Shown here one piece after another: positions 26,920 to 35,611 of a stretch of 64,000 nt of DNA. The position numbers and the translations under genes are program-made. Every line of letters begins with the position of its first letter. The first letter of the stretch is position 1. The notes under the pieces are model-generated. The model was not told where the DNA came from. It searched no databases and worked only from the letters and a program-made list of their open reading frames with translations. The stretch comes from Desulfosalsimonas propionicica (GTDB lineage Bacteria; Desulfobacterota; Desulfobacteria; Desulfobacterales; Desulfosalsimonadaceae), in assembly GCF_013761005.1 (NCBI RefSeq), contig NZ_JACDUS010000010.1, positions 1-64,000 of the forward strand, in the 5' to 3' direction.

Positions 26920-28206
26920 CTACGCCTCAATAATCATCGCCATGCCCATGCCGCCGCCGATGCACATGGAAATCAGGGCGTTTTTGGCGCTTTTGTCGCG
27001 CATCATGTGAATGGCGGTCACCATCTGCCGGGCACCGGTGCATCCGATGGGATGGCCCAGGGAGATGCCGCTTCCGTACTGATTGGGCTTTTGGGTGTCA
27101 ATACCGAGTTCCTTCATGCACGCCAGGGCCTGGGACGCAAAGGCTTCGTTTAACTCAATGATCTCCAGGTCATCAATGCTCATGCCGGTTTGGCGCAGCA
27201 CCTTGCGGATAGCCGGAATGGGACCCAGCCCCATGTAAGCCGGATCCACGCCGCCGGATGCAAATGCCTTGATTTTGGCAAGAGGGGCAAGGCCCAGTGA
27301 TTCGGCCTTTTGGGCGCTCATCAGCACCACTGCCGCAGCCCCGTCATTGACCCCCGAAGCGTTGCCCGCAGTGACAGAGCCGTCTTTTTTAAACACCGGC
27401 TTGAGCTTGGCCATTTTTTCCATATTGGTTTCCATGGGCCGTTCGTCTGTGTCGACCACTACATCCCCTTTTCGGGTTTTGATGGTCACAGGCACGATTT
27501 CCTTTGCAAAGGTCCCGTCGGAAATGGCCGCCCTGGCCCGGTTGTGGCTCAAAACAGACAGCTCATCCTGCTCCTGACGGGAAATCCCGTATTTTTCCAC
27601 GATATTTTCCGCGGTCACGCCCATGTGATAGCCGTAAAAAATTTCATACAAACCGTCATACACCATCAAATCCAGAACTTCGCCCTTGCCGGTGACCTCC
27701 ATGCGATGTCCCCACCGGGCCTTGGGAAGGGCCATGGGCGCACAGCTCATGCTTTCCTGGCCGCCGGCCACAATGGCTTCGGCCTCGCCGCACATAATCG
27801 ACGAAGCGGCCAAGGCAATGGCCTTTAATCCGGAGGCACAGACCTTGTTGATGGTAAATCCCGGTGTTTCCTTGGGCATGCCCGCGCGGATCATGGCCTG
27901 GCGCGCCGGGTTCTGACCCTGGGCGGCAATCAGGACATTTCCCATGATCACTTCGTCAAATGCCACTTCCCGGGCGTTATCATCCCACTGAGCGCCGGCG
28001 GATTCCAGTTCCACCGGAGGCTGACCCTTGAACGGATCAGGCGCTCCGTCTTTCATTTCATCGCTTAATGCCGGCCTCAGCCCGGCGCGTTTCACTGCTT
28101 CCTTTATCGCGAGGCTGCCCAGTTCAACTGCCGTGACATCCTTGAGCGATCCGCCGAATGCGCCCACCGGGGTTCGGGCGCCGCTGACGATCACCACCTC
28201 TTGCAT
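26920..28206 (-). CDS. Acetyl-CoA C-acetyltransferase (thiolase)
   Basis: Thiolase II condenses or cleaves acetoacetyl-CoA and related 3-ketoacyl-CoAs. The 428-aa product has nucleophile Cys123 in TINKVCASGLKAIALA, SLGHPIGCTGARQMV with the catalytic His, and the second catalytic Cys in ISMCIGGGMGMAM. Biosynthetic and degradative thiolases usually have ~393 residues. Here a ~35-residue insertion at about 45-82 (DEMKDGAPDPFKGQPPVELE and following) accounts for the extra length. The start has GGAGG upstream. A 56-aa membrane protein follows. Confidence 0.92.
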   Translation of the reverse strand: MQEVVIVSGARTPVGAFGGSLKDVTAVELGSLAIKEAVKRAGLRPALSDEMKDGAPDPFKGQPPVELESAGAQWDDNAREVAFDEVIMGNVLIAAQGQNPARQAMIRAGMPKETPGFTINKVCASGLKAIALAASSIMCGEAEAIVAGGQESMSCAPMALPKARWGHRMEVTGKGEVLDLMVYDGLYEIFYGYHMGVTAENIVEKYGISRQEQDELSVLSHNRARAAISDGTFAKEIVPVTIKTRKGDVVVDTDERPMETNMEKMAKLKPVFKKDGSVTAGNASGVNDGAAAVVLMSAQKAESLGLAPLAKIKAFASGGVDPAYMGLGPIPAIRKVLRQTGMSIDDLEIIELNEAFASQALACMKELGIDTQKPNQYGSGISLGHPIGCTGARQMVTAIHMMRDKSAKNALISMCIGGGMGMAMIIEA

Positions 28207-28379
28207 ATCCGCCTCCTCATTGCTATTGTATCCACGTTGGTATCCTGTTGAATATCCCGCAATCCGGGATAGGGTAAAACAGGCACAAACCCGCTTATTT
28301 TATTGTTAATTTTATAAAACGACATTATTATCAGATTTGCGCTGCAAATACAAGCAGAAACAAGAAAGCCGAGCCTGCC

Positions 28380-29174
28380 ATGTGCCTCATTGTTATCGCC
28401 ATAGACGCCCACCCGGAATACCCGCTGATCATCGCGGCCAACCGGGATGAATTCTACAGCCGGCCCACTGCGGCCCTGGATTTCTGGGAGGATCACCCCT
28501 ATATCCTGGCCGGCCGGGATCTGCAGAGCCGGGGCACATGGCTCGGGGTCACGCCCGGCGGCAGGATCGCGGCGGTGACCAATTACCGGGATCCGTCTGC
28601 CATGACCCCATGGGGCAAATCCAGGGGGCAGCTGGTCCGCGACTTTCTGGCCGGAGACAGGCGGCCTGAACGCTATCTTGCCGAAGTGGAAAAGCAGCGG
28701 GATCAATATTGCGGGTTTAACCTGCTGGCGGGACGGCTCAATGAGATATGGTGGTATTCCAACAAAAACAGCGGCGTTGTCAGGCTTAAGGCAGGCATCC
28801 ACGGCATCAGCAACCACCTGCTCGACACCCCCTGGCCAAAGGTCAGCACCATGAAGCAAAAACTCGCCGCACTGATCGAAGCCAGCCCCGTTATCGAGCC
28901 CCACGCAGTGCTGGACCTGCTCTACGATCCCAGACCCGCGGCAAACGACCACCTGCCGGACACGGGCGTGGGCAAAGACTGGGAGCGGACCCTTTCACCG
29001 GTCTTTGTTGTCAGCCCCGTTTACGGAACCCGGTGTTCCTCGGCCCTTATCCTGGACAAAAACGGCCGGCTACAGTTCTGGGAACGCACGTTTCTGGCAG
29101 ATCAGGCCGGTCCGAAACCCGGAGAAACCCGCCGGTTTGAACTTCAGTGGCCGGATATACCCGCCACTACTTGA
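28380..29174 (+). CDS. TANGO2/NRDE family protein
   Basis: The 264-aa product starts MCLIVIAIDAHPEYPLIIAANRDEFY and contains the defining NRDE motif at about residues 21-24. Cys2 follows the initiator Met, as in Ntn-hydrolase-like members of this family. Other matches are GRDLQSRGTWLGVTPGGRIAAVTNYR and the C-terminal YGTRCSSALILDKNG. The human homolog TANGO2 is linked to lipid and mitochondrial function, and heme chaperoning has been proposed; the bacterial role is unsettled. Its end overlaps the convergent cobU gene by eight bases. Confidence 0.85.
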   Translation: MCLIVIAIDAHPEYPLIIAANRDEFYSRPTAALDFWEDHPYILAGRDLQSRGTWLGVTPGGRIAAVTNYRDPSAMTPWGKSRGQLVRDFLAGDRRPERYLAEVEKQRDQYCGFNLLAGRLNEIWWYSNKNSGVVRLKAGIHGISNHLLDTPWPKVSTMKQKLAALIEASPVIEPHAVLDLLYDPRPAANDHLPDTGVGKDWERTLSPVFVVSPVYGTRCSSALILDKNGRLQFWERTFLADQAGPKPGETRRFELQWPDIPATT

Positions 29175-29700
29175 TCTCCACGGCAATGCCGGCCACCATC
29201 CAGGTCACCCGCCGTGCACACCGGGCCGTGTGCTGGTTAACAAACCCGGCCAGATCCCGAAAGCGCCGGGCCATGGCATTTTCCGGCACAATACCGCCGC
29301 CCACCTCATTTGAAACCAAAAACACCGGACAGGCAGCATCGCCCAGGGCACGGCCCAGATCCCCCACCTGTTCCATGACCTTGTCATCATCTTCATAACG
29401 GGCCATGAGATTTGAAATCCAGAGAGTCAGGCAATCCACCAGAATCACGTCCGCGCCCCGGGGCCGGCCGTGCTCCCGGATGACCCGGGCCAGTTCCAGG
29501 GGCTCTTCCACGGTCTGCCACTTCGGATCCCGCTCCTGCTGGTGGCGCACCACCCGGGCCTGCATTTCATCGTCTGCAGGCATGCACGTGGCCACGAAAA
29601 TATTTTTCTCCGCGGTCCGGGCATCTGCCAGATCCAAGGCGCGACTGCTTTTTCCGCTTCTGCAGCCGCCCAGCACAAGATGAATTTCTCTGCCGTCCAT
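29167..29700 (-). CDS. cobU: Adenosylcobinamide kinase/guanylyltransferase
   Basis: CobU phosphorylates adenosylcobinamide and transfers GMP to it in the nucleotide-loop assembly of B12. The ATG at 29700, four bases after the cobO stop, gives 177 aa beginning MDGREIHLVLGGCRSGKS with the P-loop at residues 11-18; the frame is open further 5'. Other blocks are IFVATCMPADDEMQARVVRHQQER with the guanylylated-His region, ILVDCLTLWISNLM and VSNEVGGGIVPENAMARRFRD. It is probably co-transcribed with cobO; no other cob genes are near. Confidence 0.92.
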   Translation of the reverse strand: MDGREIHLVLGGCRSGKSSRALDLADARTAEKNIFVATCMPADDEMQARVVRHQQERDPKWQTVEEPLELARVIREHGRPRGADVILVDCLTLWISNLMARYEDDDKVMEQVGDLGRALGDAACPVFLVSNEVGGGIVPENAMARRFRDLAGFVNQHTARCARRVTWMVAGIAVEIK

Positions 29701-29704
29701 TTGC

Positions 29705-30223
29705 TCAGCTCTCGATTCCGGTGCACGCGCCCACGCCCTGCTCAAAATAATGGCGCACCGGCTTTATGTCAGTGATCAGATCAGCCCGTTCCAAAACGCC
29801 CGGGGCCCCGCCGCGGCCGGTGAGCACCAACTCCACCCCGTCGGGTTTGGCGGATACAAAATCCATGAGATCCTGCTCTGAGATAATTTTGCTTTCATAG
29901 GCCAGATTGACCTCTTCAAGCACCACCATGTCATAGTCACCGGAAAGCATGGCCTGCCGGGCCGCATCCAGCCCCTTTCCGGCGGCCTCAAAATCCGCCG
30001 CATCAGGCTTGCCCGGCACAAAACAGCCCGTACCGAACTGCTCCACGGCAATCCGGTCAGAGAGCCGCTCCAGGGCCCGGATTTCACTGTAGTGGCCCTT
30101 TTCCATGAACCGGGCGATGTATACCCTGAGCCCGGATCCGGCCGCGCGCAGGGCCAGGCCCAGGGCTGCGGTGATCTTTTCCTTGCCGTTGCCGGTATAA
30201 ACCTGGATATATCCTTTTTCCAA
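29705..30223 (-). CDS. cobO: Cob(I)yrinic acid a,c-diamide adenosyltransferase
   Basis: This ATP:corrinoid adenosyltransferase (CobO/BtuR/CobA type) makes the 5'-deoxyadenosyl ligand. The TTG at 30223 has AGGAGG upstream. The 172-aa product matches the family along its length: IQVYTGNGK at the start, AALGLALRAAGSGLRVYIARFMKG-like segment, MVVLEEVNLAYESKIIS, and ELVLTGRGGAP with ITDIKPVRHYFEQGV. The P-loop is unusual: residues 11-18 read GNGKEKIT where the family has GNGKGKTT, replacing a loop glycine and the first Thr. It may be a divergent functional variant. It is divergent from the TetR gene and has no obvious cobalamin riboswitch. Confidence 0.9.
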   Translation of the reverse strand: MEKGYIQVYTGNGKEKITAALGLALRAAGSGLRVYIARFMEKGHYSEIRALERLSDRIAVEQFGTGCFVPGKPDAADFEAAGKGLDAARQAMLSGDYDMVVLEEVNLAYESKIISEQDLMDFVSAKPDGVELVLTGRGGAPGVLERADLITDIKPVRHYFEQGVGACTGIES

Positions 30224-30353
30224 AAACGCCTCCTTTTGCCGCAGTATTTCCCCACCCCCTGTCCGGGATCTGTCCGGGATGTGAATGAAATCTTCTTACC
30301 ACATTACCGCCCCGGAAAAAAGCCCCTGCTGACATAAAGGACCGGATTGCGCA

Positions 30354-30383
30354 TTGACAAAATATACCGACCGGTATTAGAAA
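30354..30383 (+). promoter_or_regulatory. Promoter with TetR-type operator
   Basis: TTGACA at 30354-30359 is followed after 17 bases by TTAGAA. Between them lies the perfect palindrome ATACCG-AC-CGGTAT (30364-30377). A repressor bound there would block this promoter, so autoregulation by the TetR protein encoded 14 bases downstream of the palindrome is likely. The leader would be very short. Confidence 0.55.
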
Positions 30384-30390
30384 AAGGAGC

Positions 30391-30999
30391 ATGGAAACCA
30401 ACAGGTATGGCAAATCCGAGCGCACCCGGCGGCGCATCATCGAAAAAGCCGCACCCCTGATCAACAAAAAAGGGGTGGCAGGCACCTCCATTGCCGAACT
30501 TACTGCTGCTACCGGCCTGACCAAGGGCGGCATTTACGGCAATTTTAAAAACAAGGATGAGCTGATACTGGCGGTCTACGACTATCATGCCGCATTTCTC
30601 AACCGGATTTTCGCCCGGGAACTGGCCCGGGCCCACACACCGGGCGAAAAACTCGGGGTCTGCCCGGCGGTCTTTCGCAAGCTTTATGCCCATACCTGCG
30701 CTTACGGGGGATGTCCCATCGTCAACACCGCCACAGAGGCGGACGACACGCACCCGGCGCTTTGCCGGCGCGTGGCCGAAACCGTTGGTTTACTGAAAAA
30801 CCGCCTGGCCGGCCTGATCAGCCGGGGCATTGAAACCGGTGAAATCCGGCCGGAGACCGATGCGCAGCGCACTGCCGGGCTGATTCTTTCGCTGTTTGAA
30901 GGCGGGGGCATCCTGGCCCGGGTCACAGGCAGGGACGCTTATGTGACAGATGCCGTGGATCACATCGAGGCTTTGATCGCAGATATCCGGCAGCCTTAG
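30391..30999 (+). CDS. TetR/AcrR family transcriptional regulator
   Basis: The 202-aa repressor has the N-terminal helix-turn-helix in INKKGVAGTSIAELTAATGLTKGGIYGNFKNKDEL (split here into residues ~25-60). The C-terminal ligand domain contains YGGCPIVNTATEADDTHP, resembling the LmrA/YxaF (TetR_C_33-like) branch. The ribosome site AAAAAGGAG precedes the ATG. A palindrome sits in its own promoter. The flavoenzyme gene starts 86 bases downstream on the same strand, so this regulator probably controls that gene and acnB or itself. Ligand unknown. Confidence 0.9.
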   Translation: METNRYGKSERTRRRIIEKAAPLINKKGVAGTSIAELTAATGLTKGGIYGNFKNKDELILAVYDYHAAFLNRIFARELARAHTPGEKLGVCPAVFRKLYAHTCAYGGCPIVNTATEADDTHPALCRRVAETVGLLKNRLAGLISRGIETGEIRPETDAQRTAGLILSLFEGGGILARVTGRDAYVTDAVDHIEALIADIRQP

Positions 31000-31085
31000 A
31001 AACAAGCGGCTTTTATCCTTAACTGCAGCCGCAGGAATAAGGAATTTTTTATTTTTTTAACCCAATTTCGATAAAAGGGGGAGCA

Positions 31086-33098
31086 ATGATACAGGACCCG
31101 CTGTTTAATCCGATTTCCATCAACAGCATGCAGGTGGACAACCGGATCTATCTTCCGGCCATGCACCTTGGCATGGCCGACAATTTCCAGGTAACCGAAC
31201 AGATTCTGGCATTTTACCGGCAACGCGCCAAAGGCGGGGCCGGCATGATCTGTGTGGGATATGCTACAGTGGACGAACTTTCCGGAAACTCTTTAAACAT
31301 CGGTGCCCACAAGGACGAATTCGTGGCCGGGCTGGCCAAACTCGCTGGTGTGATCCGGGAAAACGGGGCCAAAAACGCAGTGCAGCTCAACCATGCGGGC
31401 CGCTACAACATGTCGTTTTTCCTAAACGGCCAGCAGCCGGTGGCCCCGTCCGCGGTGGCTTCCCGGATGACCCGGGAAACCCCGCACGCCCTTGAAATCC
31501 CGGAAATCAAGCAGATCGTGGACAATTTCACACAGGCCGCCAGGCGGGTCAAAGAAGCCGGGTTTGACGCCGTGGAGGTGCTTCACGGAACAGGCTATCT
31601 CATCAGCGAATTTCTCTCGCCTTTGACCAACAAGCGTGAGGATGAATACGGCGGCAGCTTTGAAAACCGTATCCGCTTCGGCATCGAGGTGATGCGCGCC
31701 ATCCGCAAACAGGTGGGCCCGGATTTCCCCCTGATCGTGCGCATGAACGGCAATGACTTCATGCCTGAAGGCCAGGGCAGAGACGAGCTGCGAGAATATG
31801 CAAAGGCCCTGATCTCCCAGGCCGGCGTCGATGCCCTGTGCATCAACGTAGGCTGGCACGAGGCCCGGGTGCCTCAGATCACCACGGCCGTGCCCAGGGG
31901 GGCGTTTGCCTATCTTTCCCGGGGCATCAAGGAGGCCGTGGACGTGCCTGTAATCGCCAGCCATCGCATCAATGACCCGCACACGGCAAGGGACATGATC
32001 GCAGACGGCATGTGCGACATGGTGGCCATGGGCCGCAGCCTGATCGCCGACCCCAACCTACCGCAGAAAGCCAAACAGGGAAAAGAAAACCAGATCGTTC
32101 ACTGCGTGGCCTGCGCCCAGGGCTGTTTTGACAACCTGTTTCAGTTAAAACACGTGGAATGCCTCTGCAACCCCATGGCCGGCCATGAGCATGAAGCCGC
32201 GGTCAAGCCCTCAGACAAGCCCAAAAAAGTCATGGTCATCGGCGGCGGGGCCGCGGGGATGAACGCAGCCATTGCCGCGGCAGACCGGGGCCATTTGGTG
32301 GCATTGTATGAAAAATCCGGCCGCCTGGGCGGCCAGCTCTACCTTGCGGCCGCACCTCCGGGCAGAGACGAGTTCGCCCAGCTGGCAAGGGACCTGGAAC
32401 AGCAGGTCCGGTGCCGCAACATCGAAGTACACCTGGACACGGCCGTGGACAAAGCTTTGATTGAGCAGCAGAAACCGGATCACGTGGTGCTGGCCACCGG
32501 CGCCGAACCCATGACCCCGCCCATTGCAGGCGTGGAACTGGGTCACGTGGTACAGGCCTGGGACGTGCTGGCTGGAAAGGTGTATACGGGAAAACGCGTT
32601 GTGGTGGTCGGCGGCGGCGCCGTGGGCGTGGAAACCGCCCTGTTTCTGGCGGAAAAGGGCACACTGGACGGAGAAACCATGAAATTTCTGCTCATCAACC
32701 GGGCTGAAGACGCAGACACCCTATACGAGTACTGTGTTAAGGGCACCAAGGAAGTCACGCTCCTTGAAATGATGGACAAAATCGGAAAAGATTTTGGCAA
32801 AACCACCCGCTGGGGCATGATGCAGGATGTCTCCAGGTTCGGCATCCAGCCCATGACCGCCACCCGGGCCCTGGAAATCACCAAAACCGGCATCCGGGTC
32901 GAGCAGCAGGAGGGCCAGGCCACGGAAATAGAAGCAGACACGGTTGTGCTCTGCGTCGGGGCCAGGTCTGACAATGCCCTGGCAGACCGGCTCAGGGATA
33001 TGGGCATTGCTTTTAGCATTGCCGGGGATGCCGAAAACATCGGCATGGCCTTTGACGCCGTTCACAAGGGATATGCCGCAGGAAACCGCATTGAATGA
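31086..33098 (+). CDS. 2,4-dienoyl-CoA reductase-like flavoenzyme (OYE/FadH family)
   Basis: The 670-aa product has the FadH layout: an N-terminal FMN TIM barrel (residues 1-330, with LNHAGRYN, GFDAVEVLHGTGYLISEFLSP and the DEYGGSFENRIRF block), a 4Fe-4S motif C340-x2-C343-x3-C347-x11-C359, then FAD/NAD(P) domains with MVIGGGAAGMNAA and VVVVGGGAVGVETALF. It likely reduces an unsaturated CoA ester or a related enone by NAD(P)H through FAD, Fe-S and FMN. The exact substrate cannot be read from sequence. It overlaps the acnB frame start by four bases and follows a TetR gene. Confidence 0.88.
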   Translation: MIQDPLFNPISINSMQVDNRIYLPAMHLGMADNFQVTEQILAFYRQRAKGGAGMICVGYATVDELSGNSLNIGAHKDEFVAGLAKLAGVIRENGAKNAVQLNHAGRYNMSFFLNGQQPVAPSAVASRMTRETPHALEIPEIKQIVDNFTQAARRVKEAGFDAVEVLHGTGYLISEFLSPLTNKREDEYGGSFENRIRFGIEVMRAIRKQVGPDFPLIVRMNGNDFMPEGQGRDELREYAKALISQAGVDALCINVGWHEARVPQITTAVPRGAFAYLSRGIKEAVDVPVIASHRINDPHTARDMIADGMCDMVAMGRSLIADPNLPQKAKQGKENQIVHCVACAQGCFDNLFQLKHVECLCNPMAGHEHEAAVKPSDKPKKVMVIGGGAAGMNAAIAAADRGHLVALYEKSGRLGGQLYLAAAPPGRDEFAQLARDLEQQVRCRNIEVHLDTAVDKALIEQQKPDHVVLATGAEPMTPPIAGVELGHVVQAWDVLAGKVYTGKRVVVVGGGAVGVETALFLAEKGTLDGETMKFLLINRAEDADTLYEYCVKGTKEVTLLEMMDKIGKDFGKTTRWGMMQDVSRFGIQPMTATRALEITKTGIRVEQQEGQATEIEADTVVLCVGARSDNALADRLRDMGIAFSIAGDAENIGMAFDAVHKGYAAGNRIE

Positions 33099-35611
33099 AT
33101 GACAAAACGGAAAATGAAAACAGCATGATAAACAACTATCTCGCACATCAGCAGGAGAGAAACGCCCTGGGCATACCGCCAAAGCCGTTGGATGCCGGGC
33201 AGACAGCGGATTTGACCGAACTTTTACAAAATCCGCAAGATGCTGATCCCGGGCTTGTCTATGACCTGATTGCCGGCCGGGTGCCGGCCGGGGTCGATGA
33301 AGCCGCCAAAATCAAGGCCCATTTTCTGGCCGCCCTTGCCCGGGGAGAAAAATCCTCGCCAATGGTGTCCGCAGAGCAGGCCGTGTATCTGCTTGGCACC
33401 ATGGGCGGGGGCTTTAACATTGACCCCTTAATTGAACTGCTCGATGACCTGCAGCTGTGCTCAAAGGCCGCAGACGCACTGGCGGCCACGACCCTGATTT
33501 TTGACGCCTTTGAAAAGGTGTTTGAAAAATCCGCAGTCAACAACCAGGCCCGGGGGGTCATTGATGCATGGGCTGAAGCCGCATGGTTTCTGCGCGCTCC
33601 GCAAGTGCCGGAAACCATCACAGTCACGGCCTTCAAGGTGGAGGGCGAAATCAACACCGACGATTTCTCTCCTGCCTCAGAAGCCTGGAGCCGGCCGGAT
33701 ATCCCCTTGCATGCCACGGCCATGCTCAGAAACCGCATTGAAAAGCCCCTGGAAACCATGGCTGAACTCCGGCAAAAGGGCCATCCCCTGGCTTTTGTAG
33801 GCGACGTGGTGGGCACGGGCTCATCACGCAAGTCAGCTGCCAACTCGCTTTTGTGGCATATCGGAGATGACATCCCCCACGTGCCCAACAAGCGCCGGGG
33901 CGGGGTGGTCATGGGCGGTAAGATCGCACCGATCTTTTTCACCTCCCTGGAAGACGCCGGTGCCCTGCCTATTGAATGCGACGTATCCGGCATTGAAAAC
34001 GGCGATGTGCTGGTAATCCGGCCCCATGAAGGCGTGATTGAAAATGCGGACACCGGCAAAACCGTGGCAGAGTTCTCCCTCAAGCCCGCCACCATCTTAG
34101 ACGAGGTCCGGGCCGGCGGACGCATCCCCCTGATCATCGGCCGCACGCTTACAGAAAAAACGCGAACACGTCTGGCCCTGGGGCCATCGGAAATCTTTTG
34201 CCGGCCGGTGCAGCCCGGAAAAAGCCCCCGCGGCTACACCCTGGCCCAGAAAATGGTGGGCCGGGCCTGCGGGAAAGACGGTGTGCGGCCGGGCCAGTAC
34301 TGCGAGCCCAAAATGACCACCGTGGGCTCCCAGGACACCACCGGGCCCATGACCCGCGATGAGTTAAAGGAACTGGCCTGTCTGCAGTTTAACGCAGATC
34401 TGGTGATGCAGTCCTTTTGTCACACTGCAGCCTACCCCAGGACCGTGGACATTAAAATGCAGGAAAGCCTGCACCAATTTATCAAACAGCGCAAGGGCGT
34501 GGCCCTGCACCCGGGAGACGGGATCATCCATTCGTGGTTAAACCGCATGCTGCTGCCAGACACCGTGGGCACGGGCGGTGATTCCCACACCCGATTTCCC
34601 GTTGGCATAAGCTTTCCGGCCGGCTCCGGGCTGGTGGCCTTTGCCGCGGCCATCGGGTTTATGCCTCTGGACATGCCCGAGTCCGTGCGGGTGCGCTTTA
34701 CCGGAACACCGGCACAAGGGCTCACCATCCGGGACGTGGTCAATGCCGTGCCCTATGCAGCCATTGAGCAGGGACTGCTCAATGTGGAAAAATCCGGCAA
34801 GAAAAACATATTTTCCGGCCGGATCATGGAAATGGAAGGCTTGTCTCACCTGCCGGTGACCGCGGCCTATGAACTCACCAATGCCGCAGCCGAGCGCTCG
34901 GCTGCAGCCGCCGTGATCAGCCTGGATGAAAAGCCGGTGGCAAAATTTCTCAAACAGAACATCGAAATTTTGTCCCTGCTGGTCCGGGAAGGTTACGGCG
35001 ACCGCAACACCATTGAGGCCCGCATGGAGAAAATGCAGGCCTGGATAGACGACCCGCAGCTTCTCCACGCTGATGCAGACGCCCAATACGCGGCTGACCT
35101 GGAAGTGGATCTGAGCCGGATAACCGAGCCCATCGCGGCCTGTCCCAATGACCCTGATGACGTGCGTCAGCTTTCCCAAATCGCGGGCACACCTATAGAC
35201 GAGGTGTTTATCGGCTCGTGCATGACCGATATTTCCCAGATGGAAAACGCGGGCAAAATCCTTGAAAACGCCGGCGGGGCCGTGCCTGTTCGCCTGTGGA
35301 TCGCTCCGCCCACCCGGCTGGCCGCCCGCCACCTCCGGCATCAGGGGTGGTTTTACACCTACGGCCGGGCCGGGGCCCGCATGGAAGTGCCGGGCTGCTC
35401 TTTATGCATGGGCAACCAGGCACGGGTGGCAGACAGTGCGGTGGTGGTTTCCACCTCCACCCGGAACTTTCCCCACCGCATGGGAAATAACTGCCAAGTC
35501 TATCTGGGTTCGGCGGAGCTTGCGGCCGTGTCTGCCATTCTGGGACGCATCCCGGATCCGGACGAATACAGAAACCATGTGGCGGATGCCGGGCTGGTAC
35601 CGGCTATTTGA
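33095..35611 (+). CDS. acnB: Aconitate hydratase B
   Basis: AcnB isomerises citrate and isocitrate through aconitate using a 4Fe-4S cluster. The 838-aa product has the AcnB order: N-terminal HEAT-like domain (QERNALGIPPKPLDAGQTAD; MVSAEQAVYLLGTMGGG), swivel domain with DDFSPASEAW and VGTGSSRKSAANS, then the catalytic domains with GVALHPGDGIIHSWLNRMLL, DTVGTGGDSHTRFPVG and the late cluster ligands in GCSLCMGNQARV. The ATG at 33095 overlaps the upstream stop. An internal ATG at 33125 (MINNYLAHQQERNALG) aligns better with typical AcnB starts and could be the true one. It overlaps the convergent sodN by eight bases. Confidence 0.94.
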   Translation: MNDKTENENSMINNYLAHQQERNALGIPPKPLDAGQTADLTELLQNPQDADPGLVYDLIAGRVPAGVDEAAKIKAHFLAALARGEKSSPMVSAEQAVYLLGTMGGGFNIDPLIELLDDLQLCSKAADALAATTLIFDAFEKVFEKSAVNNQARGVIDAWAEAAWFLRAPQVPETITVTAFKVEGEINTDDFSPASEAWSRPDIPLHATAMLRNRIEKPLETMAELRQKGHPLAFVGDVVGTGSSRKSAANSLLWHIGDDIPHVPNKRRGGVVMGGKIAPIFFTSLEDAGALPIECDVSGIENGDVLVIRPHEGVIENADTGKTVAEFSLKPATILDEVRAGGRIPLIIGRTLTEKTRTRLALGPSEIFCRPVQPGKSPRGYTLAQKMVGRACGKDGVRPGQYCEPKMTTVGSQDTTGPMTRDELKELACLQFNADLVMQSFCHTAAYPRTVDIKMQESLHQFIKQRKGVALHPGDGIIHSWLNRMLLPDTVGTGGDSHTRFPVGISFPAGSGLVAFAAAIGFMPLDMPESVRVRFTGTPAQGLTIRDVVNAVPYAAIEQGLLNVEKSGKKNIFSGRIMEMEGLSHLPVTAAYELTNAAAERSAAAAVISLDEKPVAKFLKQNIEILSLLVREGYGDRNTIEARMEKMQAWIDDPQLLHADADAQYAADLEVDLSRITEPIAACPNDPDDVRQLSQIAGTPIDEVFIGSCMTDISQMENAGKILENAGGAVPVRLWIAPPTRLAARHLRHQGWFYTYGRAGARMEVPGCSLCMGNQARVADSAVVVSTSTRNFPHRMGNNCQVYLGSAELAAVSAILGRIPDPDEYRNHVADAGLVPAI

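Noticed and set aside
30224-30353. Cobalamin riboswitch before cobO
   Set aside because: The conserved B12-box-like sequence is not present, and the leader is short.
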